Source: Beijerinckia mobilis
GTDB taxonomy: Bacteria; Pseudomonadota; Alphaproteobacteria; Rhizobiales; Beijerinckiaceae
Reading direction: 5' to 3'
Assembly: GCF_000745425.1 (NCBI RefSeq)
Contig: NZ_JQJH01000017.1
Coordinates: forward strand, 19,176-83,175
DNA: 64,000 bases
The notes under the pieces are model-generated. The model made no database searches. It saw only the letters and a program-made list of their open reading frames with translations, and was not told the DNA's origin. Below are positions 57,558-64,000 of this stretch, one piece after another. The position numbers were made by a program, and so were the translations under genes. The stretch's first letter is position 1; the number at the start of each line of letters is the position of its first letter.

Positions 57558-58784
57558 TTGTCATTTACTGATTTCATTGCTGGATTATTTGAGAAAAAGG
57601 CCGCTTCTATTGCTACGCCAGACCAAGCATTGCTTGATCTATTTGGCGTGGCCGCGTCTAATTCAGGAATTTCAGTCTCCCCGCGCGTGGCAATGTCGTG
57701 CACGCCTGTCAAATGCGCTGTAAATGCCATTGCCGAACCGATAGGGCAGCTTCCGGTTTATGTTTATGCTCTCCTGCCGAACGGCGCTTCCGAACGTGTT
57801 TTGAGCCATCCTGTCTCAGCCCTGTTGAATGACAAGGTGAACGATTGGACTCCCGCTTCTGTTTTCCGTGAACAAATGGCACGCGACTGCCTGCTTCACG
57901 GAAATGCCTATGCGTTCATTAATCGCGTGAATGGCTCGCCTGTCGAATTGAACCGCCTTGATCCTGCTTCGGTTCAAGTCGAAATCAATCTGGACACTGG
58001 CGAACCAATTTACCGGATCGTGACAACACCCAATGGCGCGGCACTCTCACAAAGCCGCGTGATCCCTTTCAGCGACATTGTTCATATCAAAATTGAGTCG
58101 TTCGATTCTTACATTGGCGCGTCGCCGATCCGCCTTGCTCAGGACGCCATTGGTCTGGCGCTGATCCTTGAGCGCCATGCGAACAAGCTCTTCGCTAATG
58201 GCGCGCGGCCTTCTGGCGTTCTCAAATTTCCGGGGAAGCTTGTCGATAAAGAGACTATCGCCCGAATGCGGGCTTCGTGGAACAGCCTTCATACAGGCTC
58301 TTCGGCCGGTGGAACTGCTCTCCTAGAGGAAGGCGGCGATTTCACGGCCCTCACATTTAGCTCTGTTGATAGTCAATTCCTTGAGCTTCGCAAATTCTCA
58401 ATCGCGGAAATCTCCCGCGTCTTCCGCGTGCCGCCTCACCTGCTTGGTGATCTTGAAAATATCACGTTGAAGAACGGCGAAGAGCTATCACGCCAGTTTG
58501 TTCAGAACACATTGGTTCCTTGGTTCGTTCGCTTTGAGAATGAATTTCGTCTCAAGCTCTTCAATGATTCAGTGCGCGCTCAATATGACATTGGTTTTGA
58601 TTCCGATGCCCTTGTTCGCGCTGATCTACAGGCGCGAGCGCAATCCTATTCTCAAATGATCGCGGCCAGAGTCATGAACCCGAATGAGGTTCGCGCGATC
58701 GAAGGCTTGCCGCCATATCAAGGCGGCGATGAATTTATCAATCCGAACATTTCCCAAACAAACACGCAGGCACCTAATGTCTGA
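57558..58784 (+). CDS. HK97-family phage portal protein
   Basis: 408 residues starting at TTG 57558. The portal is the ring through which DNA enters the capsid. The family pattern is clear: PVKCAVNAIAEPIGQLPVYVY, HPVSALLNDKVNDW, LHGNAYAFINR, and ISRVFRVPPHLLGDLENIT with the typical VNPNE-like MNPNEVRAIEGLPP at the end. It follows the integrase with no terminase gene in between. The stop overlaps the next start. Confidence 0.93.
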   Translation: MSFTDFIAGLFEKKAASIATPDQALLDLFGVAASNSGISVSPRVAMSCTPVKCAVNAIAEPIGQLPVYVYALLPNGASERVLSHPVSALLNDKVNDWTPASVFREQMARDCLLHGNAYAFINRVNGSPVELNRLDPASVQVEINLDTGEPIYRIVTTPNGAALSQSRVIPFSDIVHIKIESFDSYIGASPIRLAQDAIGLALILERHANKLFANGARPSGVLKFPGKLVDKETIARMRASWNSLHTGSSAGGTALLEEGGDFTALTFSSVDSQFLELRKFSIAEISRVFRVPPHLLGDLENITLKNGEELSRQFVQNTLVPWFVRFENEFRLKLFNDSVRAQYDIGFDSDALVRADLQARAQSYSQMIAARVMNPNEVRAIEGLPPYQGGDEFINPNISQTNTQAPNV

Positions 58785-59106
58785 TGATATTCAATTTACC
58801 GCCTTCCTTGGCGACATGGAACATACTTTCAAACTAACTTCAAAGTTGATCCTTGAGCTTGAGCACCTTGCGGAATGCGGCATCGGCGCATTGTTTAAAC
58901 GCCTAACATCGAACGAATTTAGGCACCTAGACATTGCTCAAACAATCCGGCTTGGTCTGATCGGTGGCGGAATGTCTCCCGAACAATCTGTTCGTTTCGT
59001 CGAAACTTATGTTATCGACCGGCCTTTGAAAGAAATCTATCCGGTTGCACTCGGTATCCTCGAAACACTGTATTTTGGCAAGCAAAAAGAGGAAGCAACG
59101 GAATGA
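58777..59106 (+). CDS. GTA gp10-like tail assembly protein
   Basis: 109 residues from ATG 58777, overlapping the portal end. It looks like the gene transfer agent gp10 / phage tail assembly chaperone family: FTAFLGDMEHTFKLTSKLILELEHLAECGIGALFKRL, then DIAQTIRLGLIGGGMSPEQ. Such genes normally sit after the tail tube gene, not between portal and protease. The stop overlaps the next start by four bases. Confidence 0.75.
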   Translation: MSDDIQFTAFLGDMEHTFKLTSKLILELEHLAECGIGALFKRLTSNEFRHLDIAQTIRLGLIGGGMSPEQSVRFVETYVIDRPLKEIYPVALGILETLYFGKQKEEATE

Positions 59107-60668
59107 GCTTCCTCGAAATCAAAGCTGATCTTTCCGTATCAGATCAAGGTGAAATCAAAGGTATTGCGTGGCCTTTCGGCTCACCTGATCGTGTCGGCGA
59201 TATGATCCTGAAAGGCGCTTTCCAGAGTGCCAATAATGTTCCGATGCTTTGGGCTCATGATCAAAGTCAGCCGATTGGCGTATGGAACGAAATCAAGGAA
59301 ACACCTCGCGGATTAGAAGTTTCTGGCAAGCTTCTGATCAATGACATTCCGAAAGCCAAAGAAGCCTATGCGCTGATCAAGGAAGGCGCAATTTCAGGGC
59401 TTTCGATCGGCTTTCAGACGAAATCCGCCACGCCAAAACAAGGTGGCGGCAGATATATTAAATCCCTCAATCTATTTGAAATCTCGTTTGTTTCTGTTCC
59501 TTGCCATCCTGGTGCGCAGATTACTTCCATAAAGGAAAATCCATTGGACCCCGAAAATATTGATACCACTGCCGTTGAAACCAAGAGCGCGGAAATTATC
59601 GCTCTTGAAGAGAAGATTGCTTCGCTTGAGACTGAAACCAAGGCTCTTTCGGCAGCAACTTCCCGCCTCGATAAGATCGAAGCGCGTCTGAATCGCCCTG
59701 CCGTTAGTTCTGGCAATCGCGATATTGATAATGGTGTTGATTTCGAACGCAAGGCTTTTGGTTCTTTCGTTCGACGTGGCGTTGAACGTATGCCGCATGA
59801 TGAAGTGAAGGCGCTTACCGTCGCGAATGATGCTTCGGCTGGTTATCTCGCGCCTGCCGTTTTCAGCAACGAACTAATTAAATTGTTGCGCCAGTTTTCC
59901 CCTGTTCGGCAATATGCGCGTGTTGTTTCCATTGGCGCTCCAGAGATCAAGCTTCCACGCCGCGTCTCTTCCACGGCGGCAACGTGGGTTGCGGAAACAG
60001 ATGATCGCACCGCCACAAGCATGAGCTTTGAACAGCTTACTTTCCAGCCTTATGAACTGGCAACCTATGTCGATGTTTCCAATCAGCTTTTGGAAGACAA
60101 CGCCTATAATCTGGAAGGCGAGCTTGCTTCCGATCTTGCCGAATCCTTCGGCATTACGGAAAGCATGGCATTTCTTTCTGGTGATGGCGTTGGAAAGCCG
60201 AAGGGTCTGTTGAATGCAACCGGCATCGCTACATTTAGCGTTTCTTCCTTTTCGATGGATAGCACTGGCTCTGATCTATTGATCGATATGTACCATAAAC
60301 TGCCTTCGGCTCACGCACAGAACGCGGTTTGGATTTTGAACCGCGACACCCTCGCGCAATTGCGGAAGGTGAAAAACAGTTACGGCGATTATATTATTCA
60401 GGGCTCTCTGAATACGGTTGGCGCGATGACGCTGCTTGGCCGCCCTGTTGTCGAAATGGTGGATATGCCGAACATTGGTTCCGCCGCAACCCCGATCGTC
60501 TTTGGTGATTTGCAGGGCTATCGCATTGTTGATCGCGTTGGCCTTTCGATCCTTCGTGATCCCTATACTCTGGCGACGAAAGGCCAGATGCGCATTCATG
60601 CGCGAAAGCGTGTCGGCGGCGATGTAACGCACCCTGATCGTTTCGTAAAACTCACCCTCTCGGCCTAA
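59103..60668 (+). CDS. Fused HK97 prohead protease and major capsid protein
   Basis: 521 residues joining two phage functions. Residues 1-150 are the prohead protease (GIAWPFGSPDRVGDMILKGAF, catalytic His in LWAHDQ, Ser in AISGLSIGF, FEISFVSVPCHPGA). A coiled-coil linker at about 160-200 plays the part of the delta domain. Residues 215-521 are the major capsid protein (DASAGYLAPAVFSNELI, ATWVAETDDRTATSMSFEQLTFQPYELATYVDVSNQLLED, and the end ARKRVGGDVTHPDRFVKLTLS). The protease would cut itself off during assembly. Fusions of this kind exist but are uncommon. Confidence 0.93.
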   Translation: MSFLEIKADLSVSDQGEIKGIAWPFGSPDRVGDMILKGAFQSANNVPMLWAHDQSQPIGVWNEIKETPRGLEVSGKLLINDIPKAKEAYALIKEGAISGLSIGFQTKSATPKQGGGRYIKSLNLFEISFVSVPCHPGAQITSIKENPLDPENIDTTAVETKSAEIIALEEKIASLETETKALSAATSRLDKIEARLNRPAVSSGNRDIDNGVDFERKAFGSFVRRGVERMPHDEVKALTVANDASAGYLAPAVFSNELIKLLRQFSPVRQYARVVSIGAPEIKLPRRVSSTAATWVAETDDRTATSMSFEQLTFQPYELATYVDVSNQLLEDNAYNLEGELASDLAESFGITESMAFLSGDGVGKPKGLLNATGIATFSVSSFSMDSTGSDLLIDMYHKLPSAHAQNAVWILNRDTLAQLRKVKNSYGDYIIQGSLNTVGAMTLLGRPVVEMVDMPNIGSAATPIVFGDLQGYRIVDRVGLSILRDPYTLATKGQMRIHARKRVGGDVTHPDRFVKLTLSA

Positions 60669-60676
60669 TCAATTTA

Positions 60677-60714
60677 GGGCGGGTTTTCAACCCGCCCAAC
60701 ACTTTATTTTTTTT
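60677..60714 (+). terminator. Terminator-like hairpin after the capsid gene
   Basis: GGGCGGGTT, loop TTC, AACCCGCCC with a T tract 8 bases later. Probably reduces read-through from the strongly needed capsid gene into the tail genes. Confidence 0.8.
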
Positions 60715-60729
60715 CAAAGGATTTTTCTT

Positions 60730-61212
60730 ATGGCAATCAAGAGTAATGCGGGCACACAAATTTTCGTGGGAACCGCGACCTTTCCGAATAATACTTATAA
60801 CGGTTTGCTGGCTTCCGATTACACGACCGATACCTTCACGGCAATCGGCAACGTCGCAGATATCGGAAACTTCGGCGATACGGTTCAGACGATTGAAGCG
60901 AATAGTATCGGCGATGCTCGCGTTCGCAAATTGCAGGGAATGCGCGACGCTGGCACGCTTGAATTGACTGTGAACCATGATCCTGCGGACGCCGGACAGA
61001 CTGCTTGCCGCGCCGCGAGCAAATCCAGTCTCATGCGCAATTTCAAGATCATCCTTGATGACAAAGCGACCGAAGAGGGAACGGGCACAACGCTTTATTT
61101 CCGCGCGATCACTCTCGGTAACCAGATGAAAACTGGTGGCCCGAATGACGTTGTGCAGCAGATTTTCCAATTAGGCATCAATACGGATGTTTTGGAAGTC
61201 GCAGCTTCTTAA
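60730..61212 (+). CDS. Phage tail tube protein
   Basis: 160 residues. The sequence fits the lambda V / TP901-1 type tail tube family: AIKSNAGTQIFVGT at the start, TFTAIGNVADIGNFGDTVQTIEANSIG, and a C-terminal RAITLGNQMKTGGPNDVVQQIFQLGINTDVLEV. It forms the inner tube of a long non-contractile tail. No head-tail connector genes lie between it and the capsid gene. Confidence 0.82.
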   Translation: MAIKSNAGTQIFVGTATFPNNTYNGLLASDYTTDTFTAIGNVADIGNFGDTVQTIEANSIGDARVRKLQGMRDAGTLELTVNHDPADAGQTACRAASKSSLMRNFKIILDDKATEEGTGTTLYFRAITLGNQMKTGGPNDVVQQIFQLGINTDVLEVAAS

Positions 61213-61225
61213 GGATCAATGACAA

Positions 61226-61825
61226 ATGAAACTCGCGGCGGATGAAATCACTATCACGATCAATTACGAAACGATCTATTTGAAGCCGACTCTTCGCGCC
61301 GCGATCCGTCTTGAGCGCAAACATGGGTTCCAGAAAATCCTTACCGGCCTTCAAGAAGGATCGATCACGATCATTTCTGATATTATCGCGGAAAGCACGG
61401 TTTATAAAACCGCTCTTCCTGCCTTCCTCGATGAAATCGGCGAACTACCTCTTGGTGCCACGCTCGATTTGATTGTGCCTGCCCTTTTCGCTCATGTTCT
61501 TCGCCTTGCTGGCCTTGATGAATTTGAGCCGGAAGAGGCCCGTCAGGACGAAAAGAGCAAGGTCGAGCGTATCACCTATGCAGAACGCCATGAAAAGCTA
61601 TTCCAGATCGCCACAGGCTGGCTTGGCTGGACGCCAGAGGTTGCTCTAAACGCCACAGTTCCAGAAATCGAAGCGGCCTATAAAGGCCGGATCGATATGC
61701 TTAAGGCGATTTTCGCCAGCAATGACGCTGAAAACAAGCAGGAAGAGGCCAGAAAAGACCTCTCCCTTGATGAGAAAGTGCGGCTGGCCTTCGGCAATTA
61801 CAAAATCAGGAAGGTTACTGCCTGA
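61226..61825 (+). CDS. Phage tail assembly chaperone-like protein
   Basis: 199 residues. The N-terminal half (residues 1-110: ITITINYETIYLKPTLRAAIRLERKHG) resembles the gp10-type tail assembly family, and the C-terminal part (FQIATGWLGWTPEVALNATVPEIEAAYKGRIDMLKAIF) the short domain normally encoded by a second assembly gene. It may thus be a natural fusion of the two chaperones that many phages make by frameshifting. It ends with one base shared with the HNH gene. Confidence 0.72.
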   Translation: MKLAADEITITINYETIYLKPTLRAAIRLERKHGFQKILTGLQEGSITIISDIIAESTVYKTALPAFLDEIGELPLGATLDLIVPALFAHVLRLAGLDEFEPEEARQDEKSKVERITYAERHEKLFQIATGWLGWTPEVALNATVPEIEAAYKGRIDMLKAIFASNDAENKQEEARKDLSLDEKVRLAFGNYKIRKVTA

Positions 61826-62172
61826 TGCCGATGAAAGCCCCATGGATTTGCCCTTGCGGATTGAAAATCGCGGGCGGCGAACCCTGTCCCTGTTCCCTGA
61901 CGCGGCGGGCGGAACAAAAAGCCCGCGCCGATCGCAGACGATTACCAGCCCGCGAACGTGGTTACGATTCCAAATGGGAACGCGAACGAGAATTATTCCT
62001 GAAAGACAATCGCAAATGTAAATTTTGCTGCGAACCCGCGACGATTGTTGATCATATCGTTCCGCATAAGGGCGACATGAAATTGTTCTGGTCGCGCTCA
62101 AATTGGCAACCGCTTTGTGTGAAATGCCATAGCAGCACGAAACAGCGCATGGAAAGGTCTGGTTTGATATGA
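61825..62172 (+). CDS. HNH endonuclease
   Basis: 115 residues. Two zinc-type cysteine pairs at the start (CPCG and CPC) and the HNH core: CKFCCEPATIVDHIVPHKGD, then NWQPLCVKCHSSTK. HNH genes in phages usually lie next to terminase or as free-standing homing nucleases. Here it sits where the tape-measure gene would be expected, between a tail assembly gene and the minor tail gene, overlapping both by a few bases. Confidence 0.9.
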   Translation: MPMKAPWICPCGLKIAGGEPCPCSLTRRAEQKARADRRRLPARERGYDSKWERERELFLKDNRKCKFCCEPATIVDHIVPHKGDMKLFWSRSNWQPLCVKCHSSTKQRMERSGLI

Positions 62173-62525
62173 CTCTTCCAACATTCAATCCGCCTACAGA
62201 ACCAACGATTGGTTTGGAGAACAAGCCAGAGATTAAATTGCTCAAGGCCGATTTCGGTGATGGTTACACGCAATCAAGCCCCGATGGGTTAAATCATATT
62301 CGCAAGGTTATAAATTTAACGTGGGACGTTTTATATCAGGATGATTGCGCGGAAATTTTAAACTTCTTCAATGAACGTGCTGGTTATCTGCCATTCTATT
62401 ATCAATTGCCGGACGAGACACAACCCACAAAATACACCTGTGAAGAATGGTCCGATAAATACATCCAAGCCGATTATCGCTCTGTTGCGGCAACTTTCAG
62501 ACAGTCATTTACATTAGAAATTTGA
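62169..62525 (+). CDS. Phage minor tail protein (lambda M-like)
   Basis: 118 residues. The pattern KLLKADFGDGYTQSSPDGLNHIRKVINLTW, FFNERAGYLPFYYQLPDE and YRSVAATFRQSFTL is that of the lambda gpM / COG4718 minor tail family, found at the tail tip. It overlaps the HNH gene by four bases. Confidence 0.82.
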   Translation: MTLPTFNPPTEPTIGLENKPEIKLLKADFGDGYTQSSPDGLNHIRKVINLTWDVLYQDDCAEILNFFNERAGYLPFYYQLPDETQPTKYTCEEWSDKYIQADYRSVAATFRQSFTLEI

Positions 62526-62527
62526 TC

Positions 62528-63127
62528 ATGGATAATTTAGATAATGAGAAGCAACTTTGGTGCGCGGTAATTCACCAAGCCCTTACAGATGCAATTACTT
62601 CCAGCAAAGCAAAAAATAGTGATCTAATTCGCCGAAAAGCGCGCATTTGGCTAACCGAACCAAATGATGATTTCAATAAAGTCTGTTCTCTCGCAGGCTT
62701 AGAGCCAAATCCGACTCAAACAGCCCTGATACAATATCTTGCGGATTTTGACAGCGGAACACTTCCCGTCAAGGAAGTGAAAGAATCAAAACCCCAAAAA
62801 GAACCAATCAAATTGACATATCAGGGTGAAACCAAAACAGCTAAACAATGGTCTGAATCTCTCGGCATTTCGCTTACAACGATTATGAAACGATATCACC
62901 TTGGTCTACCGATCGAGAAAATTTTATATGTCGGACGATTACGCTTACATAAACAAAATCGGATTTGTCAGATTCCGGCAGGCAAACCATCAATCAAATT
63001 GACATATAACGGCGAAACAAAATCGATATCACATTGGGCAACGGAATTAGGTATCAGTTCAGCGGTGATACATGGTCGAAGGCGAAGAGGCTTACCAATC
63101 GAACGAATCCTTTCTCCTAAGAAATGA
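62528..63127 (+). CDS. Hypothetical protein with two helix-turn-helix-like repeats
   Basis: 199 residues. The N-terminus (LWCAVIHQALTDAI, RRKARIWLTEPNDDFNKVCSLAGLEP) is a type I have seen in phage and alphaproteobacterial proteins without known function. The C-terminal half holds two copies of one motif: KLTYQGETKTAKQWSESLGI at about 98 and KLTYNGETKSISHWATELGI at about 158, each followed by a R/H-rich GLPIE-K/R-IL. These resemble the helix-turn-helix repeats attached to NUMOD/homing proteins. Possible regulator or DNA-recognition partner of the HNH nuclease. Confidence 0.6.
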   Translation: MDNLDNEKQLWCAVIHQALTDAITSSKAKNSDLIRRKARIWLTEPNDDFNKVCSLAGLEPNPTQTALIQYLADFDSGTLPVKEVKESKPQKEPIKLTYQGETKTAKQWSESLGISLTTIMKRYHLGLPIEKILYVGRLRLHKQNRICQIPAGKPSIKLTYNGETKSISHWATELGISSAVIHGRRRRGLPIERILSPKK

Positions 63128-63149
63128 AACACAGAAGGTAATATCCGAC

Positions 63150-63716
63150 ATGACTTTTTATCAATATACAGACGAATGGACTGATCTAGGAACAGGTAAA
63201 ATCAGAATCCATACCAATGAATGGCTCTTTGCGACAATTAGAAATAATACGCCAAGGGACTCTGATTCCAATTATGCTACTGAATTAACTGGCTTCAATA
63301 ATAACTGGAAATTCGCCGAAGATTCTCAAAACAGCTTCATTATTAAGCCGTATGAGATAGATCAAAAAGCATTTGAAATCGCCACGCCGCTTCATCTGTA
63401 TATCAAGCCAATCAAACCCTTAGACACGAATGAATTTGCAGTGATGGTTGATAGCAATATCCAGCCGAACGGGCAAAATTCCTGCTACATTACACTAACC
63501 AGCTTTGATTATTCCTTATTCAATTTGCAAGAAACCCCTGTTAGCGACACTACCACAATAAACACTCATAATTTCCAAGATAGGACGATTACGACAAGCC
63601 TCAAGAACCTTACGACGAATGCTATCACTACCTTCAAGCGGATTATCTATGGCGGAAGCACTTCCGAAACCATCACTTATACGGATAGCACAGGTCTAGG
63701 GTGTGTTAGCGCTTGA
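63150..63716 (+). CDS. Phage protein truncated by an IS element
   Basis: 188 residues from the ATG at 63150. Rich in Thr, Asn and beta-strand-like segments (YQYTDEWTDLGTGKIRIHTNEW, TTTINTHNFQDRTITTSLKNL), as in tail-tip or fibre proteins. I recognise no family. The last five codons or so come from the IS end at 63700, so the original reading frame is cut. Confidence 0.6.
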   Translation: MTFYQYTDEWTDLGTGKIRIHTNEWLFATIRNNTPRDSDSNYATELTGFNNNWKFAEDSQNSFIIKPYEIDQKAFEIATPLHLYIKPIKPLDTNEFAVMVDSNIQPNGQNSCYITLTSFDYSLFNLQETPVSDTTTINTHNFQDRTITTSLKNLTTNAITTFKRIIYGGSTSETITYTDSTGLGCVSA

Positions 63717-64000
63717 TCCATTCATTGGTTGCGGCGAGACAGAGGATGCCGAGGAAGGAGCAGGCAGTTTTTTCGTAGCGTGTGGCAATAGCCCGCCATT
63801 CTTTCAATCTGGCCCAGAGGTTCTCGACGGTAGACCGATTGTTGTAGATCCAGTCAGGGCAGGCAACCGGCGCTTCGTTGCGTTTGTGTGGGATGGCTGG
63901 GCGTGCGCCCCTATCCCGGATGAGAGTGCGGAACGCGTGCGAGGCATAACCTTTATCACCGACGATCCAGCCGGGGATATCCGGCAGGCAATCGATCAGG
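63700..64000 (-). mobile_element. IS5-family element, one end (continues past the window)
   Basis: The element starts at about 63700 (GGTGTGTTAGCGCTTG) right after CTAG at 63696-63699, which fits the YTAR target of IS5 elements. It runs past the window end. It interrupts the phage gene at 63150. Confidence 0.75.
63706..64000 (-). CDS. IS5-family transposase, C-terminal part (partial)
   Basis: Reading the minus strand into the stop codon at 63706 gives a continuous frame: IDCLPDIPGWIVGDKGYASHAF, ARPAIPHKRNEAP, DWIYNNRSTVENLWARLKEW and AIATRYEKTACSFLGILCLA. The DDE-type transposase core with the final catalytic Glu (TVENLWARLK) is intact, so the element may be active. The rest of the gene lies past the window. 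Confidence 0.85.
   Translation of the reverse strand, partial: LIDCLPDIPGWIVGDKGYASHAFRTLIRDRGARPAIPHKRNEAPVACPDWIYNNRSTVENLWARLKEWRAIATRYEKTACSFLGILCLAATNEWIKR

Overview
The window looks like chromosomal DNA of a GC-rich alphaproteobacterium of the Hyphomicrobiales (Rhizobiales). The evidence is the AddA/AddB recombination pair, a gatC-gatA-gatB operon, a DUF1236 protein, an alanine/lysine-rich histone H1-like protein, a TPP-controlled thiO-thiS-thiG-thiE operon and a MocDEF-like oxygenase set. A member of the Beijerinckiaceae or a relative is my guess; no rRNA or tRNA is present to test it.

Layout. (1) 272-5915 is a plus-strand catabolic operon: membrane desaturase/hydroxylase, Rieske ferredoxin and ferredoxin reductase (MocD, MocE, MocF-like), aldo/keto reductase, creatininase-family amidohydrolase and a periplasmic sugar-binding protein. 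It resembles rhizopine (3-O-methyl-scyllo-inosamine) catabolism. It ends in a scar of two broken insertion sequences (IS3 and IS5 remnants, 6042-6532), where transporter genes might be expected. (2) 6580-12000 holds a divergent SDR/LysR pair, exported hypothetical proteins and the histone H1-like gene. (3) 12500-18010 holds gatCAB on the minus strand, a MarC protein and a DUF1236 protein. (4) 18292-22327 is a three-gene phosphorelay with stop/start overlaps. (5) 22362-31750 is mixed: a degenerate malate synthase G homologue, a FUSC membrane protein, two TetR genes with very clear palindromic operators, an SDR and small unknown genes. (6) 32266-36178 holds glutaredoxin, pheS (no adjacent pheT), cutA and aminopeptidase P, followed by an AT-rich gene-poor stretch. 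(7) 37832-40760 is the thiamin operon with its TPP riboswitch. (8) 41183-44196 holds a GST and copC-copD. (9) 44514-51739 holds addB-addA and trxA. (10) 51825-55289 holds queE-queD, a TetR gene, and an isochorismatase-like hydrolase with an AbrB-family membrane protein.

(11) 55682-64000 is an integrated phage-like element: tyrosine integrase, HK97 portal, GTA gp10-like protein, a fused prohead protease-major capsid protein, tail tube, a second tail-assembly protein, HNH nuclease, a lambda M-like minor tail protein, two unknown proteins, and an IS5-family element that cuts into the last one. No terminase, head-tail connector or tape-measure gene lies between the genes present. This unusually short structural module, flanked at its integrase by two similar inverted repeats, is the most unusual system in the window. 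The second most unusual is the malate synthase G homologue that has lost catalytic motifs.

Three families of dispersed intergenic repeats with hairpins were found: A at 8742 and 16060, B at 31873 and 55378, C at 16567 and 26261. Family A shows a compensatory base-pair change between its two copies. One A copy sits inside the gat operon.
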